A stretch of DNA of 64,000 bases from Acidobacteriota bacterium (GTDB lineage Bacteria; Acidobacteriota; Terriglobia; Bryobacterales; Bryobacteraceae), in NCBI GenBank assembly GCA_029776225.1, contig JAKOTR010000035.1, positions 1 to 64,000 of the forward strand, in the 5' to 3' direction. Position 1 is the stretch's first letter, and each line of letters starts with the position of its first letter. The notes below the pieces were generated by a model that was not told the DNA's origin, made no database searches, and saw nothing but the letters and a program-made list of their open reading frames with translations. Positions 10,492 through 19,652 of this stretch are shown piece after piece. Both the position numbers and the translations under genes were made by a program.

Positions 10492-11552
10492 ACGGAATAT
10501 TCGCCGTCCCAGACAACCTCTTCCGGAATGCTTTCGGCCTCTGCAATGAAAGCGCAGTATTCGGCGCCCACCTTTGTCCTGGCCGGGATCCAGCGAAATG
10601 TTTTTTCGCCGAACAGAACGCCGCGTTCGATCATCTGGCGGCGGGTTTCCGGCACGGGCGAAACGCCGAACTCCATGCCGCGCGTGAGCGTTCGTCCGTT
10701 CCACGGCGCGTGCTGCCGGTAGTGGTTCTCTTCCCAGATGCCGAGCCACGGGAAATCTTTTCGGTTCCATACGTAGCCGAACAGCACGCGGCAGGAGGGC
10801 GAGAAGGCGGCAAAAAACACCTGCTCGCGGCTTGGATCCATCAGGTGCGTGGAGTAGCCCGACGACGCGGGAAGGTCAGTGAAAACCCGCATGTCAACGA
10901 GCCCGCCGTCTTCGCGAGGCGCCAGCGGCCAGTCGAACTCAGCGCCGGCTTTCATCCCCTTGCCCCCGCTGGCTCCGGCCAGGCAAACCTTCGAGTGGGT
11001 GGCGGGCATGCGGAACTCGGTGCTCCCTTTTTGTAGGAAAGGCGGGCCGAGGGTCACGTGCTGCGTCCAGCCGATCGGGCGGTCCGTCGCCGAGAGATTT
11101 TCCACGGTCTCGGCGATGCGAATCACCGGCGAGCCGGGCGCGAGCTGAATGCGCCGCTCGAACCTCAATTGCGCATTGGGCAGTTCCGCGCGCGCAACCA
11201 GGCCGCCTTCGGTCTCCTCGATGTCGTAGGGCGCCACGGCGGCCTCTCCGTGAACGGTCAGCCCCGCGGCGGCTTCCTCTTCGCTAACCCCGCCGAAAAT
11301 ATCCATGCAGATGTTGTGGCCCATGATTCCGGCGAGCAGCTTGCTCTCGGCATCGGCCCCGTATTCCGGGTTCTTCTCCGGTGAATAGGTGGACGGCTCA
11401 ATGGAAGGCCAGGGCGGCGTCCAAAGAGGGTTCACCCCGCTCGGCTTGTGAAGAATTTCGGCAATGTGGCCGCCTTCCGCCAGCACGGTGAGGCGCACCA
11501 TGCCGGTTTCGATCTGAACGCAGCGGCGATTGCGGTATGTGGTCTGAGGCAT
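10476..11552 (-). CDS. Galactose-mutarotase-like (aldose-1-epimerase superfamily) protein
   Basis: Encodes 358 residues without a signal peptide. The early segment (QIETGMVRLTVLAEGGHIAE), the IGWTQHVTLGPPFL motif with its central His, and PWLGIWEENHYRQHAPW near the C terminus have the pattern of the galactose-mutarotase beta-sandwich (aldose epimerase and related sugar-binding proteins). No closer assignment is possible; many such proteins have unknown sugars. The start at ATG 11552 is preferred over one five codons upstream because it directly precedes the domain. Confidence 0.7.
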   Translation of the reverse strand: MPQTTYRNRRCVQIETGMVRLTVLAEGGHIAEILHKPSGVNPLWTPPWPSIEPSTYSPEKNPEYGADAESKLLAGIMGHNICMDIFGGVSEEEAAAGLTVHGEAAVAPYDIEETEGGLVARAELPNAQLRFERRIQLAPGSPVIRIAETVENLSATDRPIGWTQHVTLGPPFLQKGSTEFRMPATHSKVCLAGASGGKGMKAGAEFDWPLAPREDGGLVDMRVFTDLPASSGYSTHLMDPSREQVFFAAFSPSCRVLFGYVWNRKDFPWLGIWEENHYRQHAPWNGRTLTRGMEFGVSPVPETRRQMIERGVLFGEKTFRWIPARTKVGAEYCAFIAEAESIPEEVVWDGEYSVYQKR

Positions 11553-11598
11553 GGCGTCCCCCAGCATAATCGATTTTCGGGGTCCGCCAGAAGCCGGT

Positions 11599-11955
11599 TC
11601 ACTCCTCGAATTCCCAGGGCCGGAAAACGTGCTGGTGCTCTTCCATCACCACGCACGCGCCGCGGAACTTGACGCCTTCCATCTCCAGGCGAATCCGCTG
11701 TTCGTGGGCCATTTCGCGTTTCAGCCGTATGCGGCCGCCCGCTCCGACCACGCGCTGCCAGGGCAGCGAGTCTCCTGCCTTCCGCAGCACCTGCACAACC
11801 TGCCGGTGATAAAGCGGATACCCGGCGGCGGCCGCCACCTGCGCGTACGTGGCCACCTTGCCTTTCGGTATCTGCCGGATTGCCTTTTTGATTGCGGCGT
11901 CGCGCTGCTCGGAAGCGGGTGCGCGCAACAGCCTGCGGGCCGGGGGTTTTCTCAT
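11599..11955 (-). CDS. Alkyltransferase-like protein (ATL; MGMT DNA-binding domain)
   Basis: Encodes 118 residues containing the winged-helix DNA-binding domain of O6-alkylguanine DNA alkyltransferase: IPKGKVATYAQVAAAAGYP, then the active-site segment SLPWQRVVGAGGRIRL. The reactive cysteine of the PCHRV motif is replaced by Trp66 (PWQRV), the signature of ATL proteins. Known ATLs bind O6-alkylguanine without repairing it and hand the lesion to nucleotide excision repair. The start overlaps the stop of the upstream transglycosylase gene by four bases, so the two are translationally coupled. Confidence 0.85.
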   Translation of the reverse strand: MRKPPARRLLRAPASEQRDAAIKKAIRQIPKGKVATYAQVAAAAGYPLYHRQVVQVLRKAGDSLPWQRVVGAGGRIRLKREMAHEQRIRLEMEGVKFRGACVVMEEHQHVFRPWEFEE

Positions 11956-14222
11956 TTCTTTTTGGATACGGGCGCCCGCTTGGAGGTCGGCTGCTTCTTC
12001 GCGGTCCCAGTTGAAACCTTCTTTACGGGTTCTGCCTGCGCGTATAGCTTGCGGTATATCTGTGCGTTCCGCAGCACCGCGAAGATATAGGTGCGGGTTT
12101 CGGTGAACGGCACGGTTTCGATGAACTCGGAAGGTTCCTGGTAATCGCCCCAGGTCACCCAGTTCCGCACGCGGGATCCGCCCGCGTTGTAGGCTGCCAG
12201 CGCCAGCTCCACCTTCGCCGAATGCTGATCGAGAACCTGGCGCAGGTACGTCGTACCGAGCCGCAGGTTCACATCGGGCTCGAAGAGCACTGCCGGGCGG
12301 AACCGGCTGCGGCTCACCTTGAGCAGCGCGCGCCCGGTTGCCGGCATGATTTGCGTCAGCCCGTACGCCTTGGCCCGCGACACCGCCCGCGGGTTGAATT
12401 CCGATTCCTGGCGGATCAGGCCGGCGACGAGAAAAGGATCGAGATTCCGGGCCTTGGAATGCCGCTCGATCAGGTCCCTGTAGGGCAGGGGGAACAACAG
12501 GCGCCAGAACTCCTGCGGCGCGCCGTCTAAGGGCATGGAAAGATAGTCCGGCACGATGCCCTTCATCGTCCGAAGCGCCGCCGAAGGGGAGTCGAAGCGC
12601 GAAATAGCCTGGGCCAAATGGACGGCGAGCACGTGCGGTTGGCCGTCGGTTGCCGCACCATAGCGCAGTTCTCTTTCGCAGAGCTTAGTCAGACCGGCCC
12701 GTTCGAGCAGGTGCCCGCGCTCGGCCCGCAGCTTTGTGGCCGGCGTCGGCTCGAACGTCTCCGGATTCCGCCGTGCAGGCCACTTCACGCTTTCCAGAAA
12801 AGCGCTCACCTGTGTGGATGCTGCCGCCCTGCGCAAGGCCGGCTCGGCCAGCCGCTCCTCCGCGAGACCGGCATAGTAGTGATTCGGAAAACGCTGGATT
12901 GCTTCGGTATAGTATGCCTTGGCGTCCTCGGGACGCTTCGCCGCTTCCGACAGCCGCCCGAGAAAATACAAAGCTGAACACGCGCGGTCCGAACCCGGGA
13001 ACCTTACCACGTGGTTGCGCAGCCGCTCCTCCGCGCCGGGGCGGCGGCGGATGTACTCGGCCCAGAGGACTTTCCAGTGGCAGTACTCGGCCTCGGCGTT
13101 GTCCGGAAAATCTTCGGCGCATGCCCGATACAGCGGCACGTACTGTTCGACGAGGTTGTCGATGAGATACCGGTTTCCGGCGGTAACCAGCGCTTTCTGT
13201 CTCCAGACGGACCGCCGGTGGCGTCTGGCCAGCGCGTCCAGGCACTCCCTCATCAGATCGTCGCGGCCCAGGCGGCGCGCGCACTCCACCATGTAATAGA
13301 GGCGCTCGGCATCCACCTCGGGAGAGGAAACCTTCAGTGCGGCCAGCCTCTTATAGGCCGAGTTGTTCTCGTAGCGGAAGTAATCGATCGCGGCCAGGCG
13401 CAGGTGCGCGCGTTCGCGGTCCGGTCCCGCGCTCTGCGCGGCGATTGACTGGTATTCCGAACGGGCACGTTGGAATTCACGCGCCCGCAGCCATTTTTCC
13501 GCGCGACCCAGCATGGCTTGCGTGGTCGGCGGCGGATAAAGGTCGCCCAGCGCGGCCTTGAGTTCGTCCAACGCGGTAGCGGCCTGGGCGGCCTCCGGCG
13601 AAGCCGGGTATTCGTAGTAAACCCGCTGGTAGTAAACGGCGGCCGATGCCAGATCGTTTGCGCCGCGGTAGTTTTCCGCCAGCAGCAGGTCGCCCGACGG
13701 CTGCGGCAATCGCGAGTAGTTAGCGCGGAGAACGCGAACGGCTTCCGCCGGCTGGTTGATCTCCTTATAGGCGCGCGCCGCCAGCATGGCCGCGTCGCCG
13801 GACATGGGCGAAGGCGGAGTACACGTCCACACAACCTCGGCTTGTTTGGCTGCGTTGGAAAAATCCCGCTGATCGAAAGCGGCCGCAGCCAGGTAATACG
13901 CCACGTAATCCGCCAGAAGGGTCAGGCGGCTGCTGGCGCTGCGCAGCAGTTCGGCAGTCTCGCCGGATTGTCCCTTCTCCCGGTCCGCCGCCGCCACCGC
14001 CAGCACCGCCAGGGCGCCGTCGCGGCTTTTCGGGTTCGCGGCGGCAAACCGCAGCAGCGCCGCGCGATTGGCGGGCGTGGGATTCTTGCGAAACGCCAGG
14101 ACGAGCGCTTCCAACCCTGATGCGCCGCTCAGGACGGACGTAAAAAGCAGCGCGAAAATGCCGCAGAGGGCCCTGCTAAAAGAGCGGGCCGGGGTAGTCT
14201 TCGCCCAGAACGGCAACATCAT
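11952..14222 (-). CDS. slt: Slt-type soluble lytic murein transglycosylase with TPR-like N-terminal region
   Basis: Encodes 756 residues. A hydrophobic signal sequence (about 15-38) is followed by some 550 residues of helical TPR-like repeats (for example DALARRHRRSVWRQKALVTA and PEDAKAYYTEAIQRFPNHYYAG). The C terminus is an SLT (GH23) domain with IRQESEFNPRAVSRAKAYGL, catalytic Glu606, then GLTQIMPATG and LALAAYNAGGSRV. It cleaves peptidoglycan glycan strands in the periplasm. A Lys-rich tail ends the protein. Its 5' end overlaps the preceding coiled-coil gene by 47 bases. Confidence 0.93.
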   Translation of the reverse strand: MMLPFWAKTTPARSFSRALCGIFALLFTSVLSGASGLEALVLAFRKNPTPANRAALLRFAAANPKSRDGALAVLAVAAADREKGQSGETAELLRSASSRLTLLADYVAYYLAAAAFDQRDFSNAAKQAEVVWTCTPPSPMSGDAAMLAARAYKEINQPAEAVRVLRANYSRLPQPSGDLLLAENYRGANDLASAAVYYQRVYYEYPASPEAAQAATALDELKAALGDLYPPPTTQAMLGRAEKWLRAREFQRARSEYQSIAAQSAGPDRERAHLRLAAIDYFRYENNSAYKRLAALKVSSPEVDAERLYYMVECARRLGRDDLMRECLDALARRHRRSVWRQKALVTAGNRYLIDNLVEQYVPLYRACAEDFPDNAEAEYCHWKVLWAEYIRRRPGAEERLRNHVVRFPGSDRACSALYFLGRLSEAAKRPEDAKAYYTEAIQRFPNHYYAGLAEERLAEPALRRAAASTQVSAFLESVKWPARRNPETFEPTPATKLRAERGHLLERAGLTKLCERELRYGAATDGQPHVLAVHLAQAISRFDSPSAALRTMKGIVPDYLSMPLDGAPQEFWRLLFPLPYRDLIERHSKARNLDPFLVAGLIRQESEFNPRAVSRAKAYGLTQIMPATGRALLKVSRSRFRPAVLFEPDVNLRLGTTYLRQVLDQHSAKVELALAAYNAGGSRVRNWVTWGDYQEPSEFIETVPFTETRTYIFAVLRNAQIYRKLYAQAEPVKKVSTGTAKKQPTSKRAPVSKKK

Positions 14223-15171
14223 TATTCGCCAGTGTTCGAATCAACTCCAGGTGAAAGTAGTCGGGCATCGCGGGCGAAGCCGCCGTAAATTCCCGCCGGA
14301 ATGTCTCTCGCGCGGCGTCGATTTCCGGTTTAAGCGCTGCGTACAGGTTTTTCTGGCTTCTCCCGGCACGCACCGCCTGCGACTTGTATAACTGCATCTC
14401 GGCGACCCGCACCCGGGCGAAGCGCTGCGCCCGCAGATGCAATTCCTGCTCCTGGGGAGAAAGCTGGGCCCAGTCGGGCAGGGTGGGAGACGGTTTCTCG
14501 GAAGCCGGCCGAAGGCCTGCGCCCGCCAGCGCGGCCACGGCTTCCAAGCCGTTTAGATCGATCTCATCGCCCTCGGCGTACACCACCGCAGCCACCCGCC
14601 CCATCGCGGTCACCGGAAACAGGTGGCACATGGAATCCGCCTCGGGATTGTCAAGCAGTGCGGCGAGGTCCGAAAGCTCGGCGGCCGTACGAGGGGCTGT
14701 CGCCGGCTCCTGCGTCCGCAGGACGGTTGCAAAGGCTGGCGGCACGGGCATCTCCAGGCCGGCAATGGCCCCTATGCCGCGCGCGCAAACGCCCCGCACG
14801 TTGCGGTCGTCTACCATGAAAATCGCCGTGCGAGGTGCAAACGGCGCGGTGGCCTCCAGCACCGCGGCGGCCCACTCTTGCTGGTCCGCCGGCCGCGTGA
14901 TGCGCCGCATGGCGCGGTTGAAATCCTCCGACGCCCGGCGGCGCGCCTCCTCGAGCTCGGCGGCGAACTCGGCCGCGAGCCGCTTGGCCAGCTCCTCAAA
15001 ACGCTCCTCGAAGATGAGCGCGAGATGTTCCTTCCAGCCCGCGTGCAGGAGGTCCTCGATGCGGGAGATCTGAAGCTGCCAGGCGGCGGCCAGTTGCTCG
15101 CGTGCGGCCTCCCGCTGTTCGGAAAGGACGGAAGCGACGCGGCTCTGTTGGGGAACAGGCAAAGAAGACAT
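14176..15171 (-). CDS. Hypothetical coiled-coil protein with a GAF-like middle
   Basis: Encodes 331 residues, not recognised as a named family. Residues 10-95 are strongly charged, Ala/Glu/Arg-rich and should form a coiled coil. Residues about 98-220 alternate short hydrophobic strands and glycines (FAPRTAIFMVDDRNVRGVCA, then AAVVYAEGDEIDLNGLEAVA) in a GAF-like pattern. No signal or membrane segment is seen. I begin at the ATG at 15171, because the reading frame upstream of it has the composition of an antisense shadow. It overlaps the start of slt by 47 bases and is presumably co-transcribed with it. Confidence 0.72.
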   Translation of the reverse strand: MSSLPVPQQSRVASVLSEQREAAREQLAAAWQLQISRIEDLLHAGWKEHLALIFEERFEELAKRLAAEFAAELEEARRRASEDFNRAMRRITRPADQQEWAAAVLEATAPFAPRTAIFMVDDRNVRGVCARGIGAIAGLEMPVPPAFATVLRTQEPATAPRTAAELSDLAALLDNPEADSMCHLFPVTAMGRVAAVVYAEGDEIDLNGLEAVAALAGAGLRPASEKPSPTLPDWAQLSPQEQELHLRAQRFARVRVAEMQLYKSQAVRAGRSQKNLYAALKPEIDAARETFRREFTAASPAMPDYFHLELIRTLANNDVAVLGEDYPGPLF

Positions 15172-15230
15172 CAGCCGGAAGACCCATTCTAGCGTACCCG
15201 GAGCGGGACAGCGCTCCGCTCCTCCGGCAT

Positions 15231-16238
15231 TTAGAGTTTCCGGCCCGCCATCTGGCCCGCCGCCGCCAAACCGGCAGGGTCCAACGCGGCGACGATATCG
15301 GCGATGTCGCAGCCCCCGTTCAGTTCCGCGACTTGCCGGAAGCGGCCGGGGTCCTTGCAGTACACCGTCACGCAGTTCTGAACCACCCGCCGCTCCTCGG
15401 TCGTCCGCCCCGCAATCCACAGGCCGCCGGGACGTAGGCTGCGGAAAACCGCTGCTGCTCCGCGGGCGATTTCCTCATCGCTGAAGTAGCAGCGGTTGAA
15501 GATGTTCATGGTCCGGATCAGATCCACCTCGGCGCTTAGCGGCGAAAAGACCGAGTGAATGGCGGTGCGAAAGCGAGGCTCGCGGGCCAGCGCGGCCAGC
15601 GCAACGGGATGGATCAGCGACACGCGCGAGATTTCCCACTCCCCGGTCGAGATCGATTCCGGGCATTCCTTCAGCCACGGCCGGACCACACACGCTACCT
15701 TTCGCGCTCTTCCGATCGCCCGCCGGCGCAGGATCTGGTTCACTACCCGAAACCGTGGCGCGGGCCGGGCCAGGGGCAGTACAAACGGCGGTTTAACGTA
15801 CTGCAGCGCCCGGCCGTTGTCCTCGAACACGAATTCTTCCTGTGTGCTGGCGTTGCGGGCGCAAATCAGTTGAAAGGAGATGTCGGAGGCAGTCAGCGTG
15901 GAGCGGGGAAACGCTTCAAACAGCACGGTGGCGAATTCGTAGGATGCCAGGCAGTCGGAAGCCGCCCAGTCGTGCGCTTCGATCGGGTAGGCGGGCGTGT
16001 AATCCCGCTTCAAAACGGCGAGCACGAGCTCGTTGACGTCGGTGAAGCGGTTCGCGTACGTCGTCCGGACAACGCCCGACGAGAGCTGGAGGTCCCGGAT
16101 CACGCACTCAAAAAGCGCGCGCCCCACGGGGCCTTCCGAAGCGTGGCGCAGCAGGCTGTAAGCGATGGGCTTTTTTACTTGCCCACCGCGCGCATGCGCT
16201 TCGAATTGAGAAAGCTTCCAGATCCCAGTCAGCAGCAT
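15231..16238 (-). CDS. Putative SAM-dependent methyltransferase-like protein
   Basis: Encodes 335 residues. The C-terminal half carries class I methyltransferase-like elements: FPRSTLTASDIS (acidic residue after the second strand), DLIRTMNIFNRCYFSDEEI, and GAAAVFRSLRPGGLWIAGRT, which looks like the post-motif III loop. The glycine-rich SAM loop (motif I) is not obvious, so activity is uncertain. The order resembles CheR-like or 'extracellular polysaccharide' associated methyltransferases. The gene is divergent from the first glycosyltransferase of the glycan cluster, which suggests but does not prove a link. Confidence 0.55.
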   Translation of the reverse strand: MLLTGIWKLSQFEAHARGGQVKKPIAYSLLRHASEGPVGRALFECVIRDLQLSSGVVRTTYANRFTDVNELVLAVLKRDYTPAYPIEAHDWAASDCLASYEFATVLFEAFPRSTLTASDISFQLICARNASTQEEFVFEDNGRALQYVKPPFVLPLARPAPRFRVVNQILRRRAIGRARKVACVVRPWLKECPESISTGEWEISRVSLIHPVALAALAREPRFRTAIHSVFSPLSAEVDLIRTMNIFNRCYFSDEEIARGAAAVFRSLRPGGLWIAGRTTEERRVVQNCVTVYCKDPGRFRQVAELNGGCDIADIVAALDPAGLAAAGQMAGRKL

Positions 16239-16351
16239 CGAAACTTCGGGTATTCAGCCCTTTTGACCGCCAAGGCGTATTATAGCCTTGCACCGGCGCG
16301 GTCACGGCGGACTACCCGCCCCGCTGCTTGCTCCAGGTATTCTGATAGCTG

Positions 16352-17479
16352 ATGCGAGCCCCCGTCCCCGTGCTTCTGATGACCAGGGAGTTGGGGATCG
16401 GCGGCACCGAGCGCCAGCTTTGCGAGATAGCCAAGGCGCTCGACCGCAAGCGCTTCCAGCCCCATGTCGCGTGTTTCCATTCTCGGGGCTTTCGCGCGGA
16501 AGAGTTGCGCGCCGCGGGCGTTCCCATCCTGCATCTTCCCGTTCGCTCCTTCAAGCGGCCCGGGGCGATCAAGGGGGCCTGGCAATTAAGGAATTACATC
16601 CGCCGGGAGCGCATAGCCCTGGTGCATACGTTCGATGTTCCGATGAACCAGTTCGGCGTTCCGGTTGCGCGTGCTTCCGGCGCGGCGGTGGTGCTGTCGA
16701 GCCAGCGGGCTCACAGGGACCTGGTCTCGCCCGCCGTGCGGCGCCTGCTCCGGCTGACAGACAGACTGGTGGACGGAATCGTCGTCAACTCGCAGGCGGT
16801 CGGCCGCCAGTTGATCGAAGAAGACCGCGTGCCGCCGGAGAGGATCCACCTCTGTTACAACGCGATTGACACTGCCCGCTTTTTCGCCGGACCGCGCGTG
16901 CGCCCTTCCGCGCTGCGCGATGCCTCCGTTGTGTTTGGCGTCGTATGCGCGCTGCGCCCCGAGAAGGGTCTAGCCACTCTGCTCGACGCATTCGCAGAGG
17001 TCCATCGCGCGGATGCCGCTAGCAGGCTTGTTATCGTCGGAGACGGACCCGTTCTGGAAGATCTGAAGGCCCGTTGTAGCGCGCTCGGGCTCGACGGAGC
17101 CTGCCGCTTCGAGTCCGCCACCGACCGCGTTGCCGAGTGGCTCCATGCGATCGATGTCTTCGTGCTGCCCTCCCTCTCTGAGGCGCTCTCCAACTCCCTC
17201 ATGGAGGCGATGGCTTGCGGTTGCTGCGCCGTAGCCTCCCGGACCGGCGGCAATCCCGAGCTCATCGAACACGAGCGTACCGGGCTGCTGTATACTCCGG
17301 GCGATGCCGCCGGCCTTGCCCAATGCCTCAAGCGGCTGGCCGGCGATTTCGAATTCCGGCAGCGGCTGGCCGATGCCGGCGCGGCCTTCATCCAGAAGTT
17401 TTCGCTGGAGGCCTCGGTCCGCCGCATGGAACAAATCTACGCCGGCTTCCTTCTCCGCCGAAGCAAGCGATGCGCGTAA
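16352..17479 (+). CDS. Glycosyltransferase family 4
   Basis: Encodes 375 residues with the GT-B fold of family GT4. The N-terminal domain opens with VLLMTRELGIGGTERQLCEI, where GGTE is the typical glycine loop. The donor-binding half has VCALRPEKGLATLLDAF, IVGDGP, and the EX7E-type segment SLSEALSNSLMEAMACG followed by TGGNPELI. It likely transfers a nucleotide-activated sugar onto a lipid-linked glycan at the inner face of the membrane. It is the first of four same-strand genes (GT4, deacetylase, radical SAM, GT4) with gaps of 4-57 bases. Confidence 0.92.
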   Translation: MRAPVPVLLMTRELGIGGTERQLCEIAKALDRKRFQPHVACFHSRGFRAEELRAAGVPILHLPVRSFKRPGAIKGAWQLRNYIRRERIALVHTFDVPMNQFGVPVARASGAAVVLSSQRAHRDLVSPAVRRLLRLTDRLVDGIVVNSQAVGRQLIEEDRVPPERIHLCYNAIDTARFFAGPRVRPSALRDASVVFGVVCALRPEKGLATLLDAFAEVHRADAASRLVIVGDGPVLEDLKARCSALGLDGACRFESATDRVAEWLHAIDVFVLPSLSEALSNSLMEAMACGCCAVASRTGGNPELIEHERTGLLYTPGDAAGLAQCLKRLAGDFEFRQRLADAGAAFIQKFSLEASVRRMEQIYAGFLLRRSKRCA

Positions 17480-17497
17480 ACTGGTGCAAGCGGGAAC

Positions 17498-18517
17498 ATG
17501 CTGAAAACCCTGAAGCGGACCGTTTTGCGCACAGCGCGCAACACCGGCGTCTTTCGCACGGCTGCAGACAGCCGCTGGCGGCAGCGCCGGCTGTTGATCC
17601 TCTGCTATCACGGCGTCTCGATAGAAGACGAGCACGAGTGGAACCCCGAACTCTACATGCCCCCCGCTGTGCTCGAACGCCGGTTCGCTCTCCTCAGGAA
17701 TAACGGTTTCCGCGTCCTGCCGCTTGATGAGGCGCTCAGCCGGCTCTACAGCGGCAGCCTGCCGCCGCGCAGCGTCGCTCTTACGTTCGACGACGGCTTT
17801 TATGACTTCTACTGCAAGGCCTACTCTCTGCTGAAAGAGTTCGGTTTTCCTGCTACGGTCTACCTCACCACGTGGTATTCCGGCCGCAACGAGCCCGTGT
17901 TCGATCCCGCCTGTCACTACCTGCTCTGGAAGGCGCGCGGCGGCGTTCTGGACGGCCGCCAGTTCGGTATCGCGGAGCAACTCGACCTGAGCACGCCGGC
18001 CGCGCTGGACCGTGCACGATGGGCACTGCTCAACTTCGCCCGCCACAGCCTCGACGAAGAAGGCAAGCAGGAACTGCTTAAGCAGCTCGCCCGTACCGCC
18101 GGAGTTGACTACGGAGAACTGGTGCGCAAGCGGCTGCTGCAGATCATGACGCCCGGCGAGGTTTGCGAGCTCGCCCGCGCGGGAATCGATTTCCAGTTGC
18201 ACACGCACCGCCACCGTACACCCTCCGATCGGGATCTGTTCCTCCGGGAGATCCGGGACAACCGCGAGAGGCTTCAAGCGCTCACCGGCCGCAACCCGGT
18301 GCACTTCTGCTATCCCAGCGGAGTTCACAAGCCCGAATTCCTTCCGTGGCTGGCGGAAGCTTCGATTGCTTCCGCAACGACGTGCGAGCCGGATCTCGCG
18401 TCCCCGCGCTCCAATCCCCTGCTCTTGCCCCGGCTTGTTGACCACTGTGGGCTGGACGAAGTGGAGTTCGAAGGCTGGCTGTGCGGTTGTTCCGCTTTTC
18501 TGCCGCGCCGCGGATGA
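17498..18517 (+). CDS. Polysaccharide deacetylase (NodB/CE4 family)
   Basis: Encodes 339 residues. LCYHGVS (36-41) and VALTFDDGFYDFY (TFDDG at 96-100) hold the catalytic and metal-binding aspartates of the CE4 NodB domain; FQLHTHRHRTPSD carries the two metal-binding histidines, and VHFCYPSGVHKPEF the later conserved proline loop. No signal peptide is clear, so it may act on a lipid-linked or cytoplasmic-side glycan, removing N-acetyl groups. The gene follows the GT4 gene by 18 bases with GCGGGA before the ATG. A segment of about 60 residues (about 125-185) separates the first and second motif blocks. Confidence 0.9.
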   Translation: MLKTLKRTVLRTARNTGVFRTAADSRWRQRRLLILCYHGVSIEDEHEWNPELYMPPAVLERRFALLRNNGFRVLPLDEALSRLYSGSLPPRSVALTFDDGFYDFYCKAYSLLKEFGFPATVYLTTWYSGRNEPVFDPACHYLLWKARGGVLDGRQFGIAEQLDLSTPAALDRARWALLNFARHSLDEEGKQELLKQLARTAGVDYGELVRKRLLQIMTPGEVCELARAGIDFQLHTHRHRTPSDRDLFLREIRDNRERLQALTGRNPVHFCYPSGVHKPEFLPWLAEASIASATTCEPDLASPRSNPLLLPRLVDHCGLDEVEFEGWLCGCSAFLPRRG

Positions 18518-18574
18518 GCCGCGGCTTCCGCTCAGCGGCAGTAGAGTTGCCCAGTTTACGATAGAATACACGCC

Positions 18575-19648
18575 ATGCGTGCGCTCGCGGACAGGGCCTA
18601 TAAAAGGCTTTACGAAAGCGTCAACTACCGCCTTCGTACGTTTGCCTCGGGACGTTACGCTTCCTTCTGCCGCCCCGTTTCGATCGCTATTCTGCTCACC
18701 GAGCGCTGCAACGCGCGCTGCGTGCACTGCGACATTTGGAAGAACAAGGGCGCCGAGCCCGGCCCCTCGGTTGATGAGTGGCGGTGCCTGCTGGACGAGC
18801 TCCGCGACTGGCTCGGTCCCGTTCAGATCGTCATCACTGGCGGGGAGGCGCTGCTGAGACCCTATGCGGTCGATCTGGTCGCGCACGCCTCTTCGTCGGG
18901 CCTGTTTGTGGAGGTGCTCTCCCACGGTTACTGGCTTGACCAGTCGCGCATAGAAAAACTCGCCCTGGCCAATCCCTGGCGCGTGACGATTTCACTGGAT
19001 GCAGTCAGCGACACTCACTCGAAAATACGCGGCCGCCCCGGCTTCTTCTCCGTCACCATGAAAAGCATCGAAACGCTGCTTCGTCTCCGGCGCGAGAAGA
19101 AGCTCGGCTACCATCTCCGCCTTAAGACGGTAGTGATGGAGCATAATCTCGATGAGGTCGCCGGCGTCGCCCGCTTCGCCACTCAGGACGGCGTTCACGT
19201 CTTCTACCAGCCCATCGAGCAGAACTACAATACCGAGGAAGATCCCTTCTGGTTTGAGAAGAGCGCGAACTGGCCGCGCGACACAGAGAAGGCCGTTCGA
19301 GTCGTGGAGGAATTGATTCGCCTCAAGCGCGAGGGACTGCACATCGACAATAGCTACGAACAACTCCGAGCCATGTCCGCCTATTTTCGGGACCCGGCCG
19401 GCCTGCGCATTGCCACCGAGTCCCACACCGCCCACGAAGGCCGGCCCATCTGTTCCGCCCTGACGATGCTTCAAATCCAGGCCAACGGAGATGTGAAAGC
19501 CTGCGCTTCCGCGGAGACAATAGGCAACTTCCGCCAGACCTCGATCCGGAGCATCTGGGAGAATCGCCCCCACTGGTGGGAGCAAGGCTGCTGCATGGAA
19601 AGACGCAGCGCGGCTGCGCAGCTCGCCGCGAAGGCTGTTCAGAGCTGA
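18575..19648 (+). CDS. Radical SAM protein with SPASM-like C terminus
   Basis: Encodes 357 residues. The radical SAM cluster motif is CNARCVHC (Cys45, Cys49, Cys52), followed by ITGGEALL, the SAM-binding GGE motif, and SLDAVSDTHSKIRG. The C-terminal part (RPICSALTMLQIQANGDVKA, then IGNFRQTSIRSIW) looks like a SPASM/twitch extension with further cysteines near the end (GCCMERR). Such enzymes use SAM to create radicals for peptide or small-molecule modification, or in some carbohydrate pathways. Location between a deacetylase and a GT4 suggests action on a glycan or its amino-sugar precursor, but the substrate is unknown. Confidence 0.88.
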   Translation: MRALADRAYKRLYESVNYRLRTFASGRYASFCRPVSIAILLTERCNARCVHCDIWKNKGAEPGPSVDEWRCLLDELRDWLGPVQIVITGGEALLRPYAVDLVAHASSSGLFVEVLSHGYWLDQSRIEKLALANPWRVTISLDAVSDTHSKIRGRPGFFSVTMKSIETLLRLRREKKLGYHLRLKTVVMEHNLDEVAGVARFATQDGVHVFYQPIEQNYNTEEDPFWFEKSANWPRDTEKAVRVVEELIRLKREGLHIDNSYEQLRAMSAYFRDPAGLRIATESHTAHEGRPICSALTMLQIQANGDVKACASAETIGNFRQTSIRSIWENRPHWWEQGCCMERRSAAAQLAAKAVQS

Positions 19649-19652
19649 GCCG

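Noticed and set aside
16970-18925. Long minus-strand frame of more than 600 codons
   Set aside because: Antisense to GT4, deacetylase and radical SAM genes, all of which have clear motifs.
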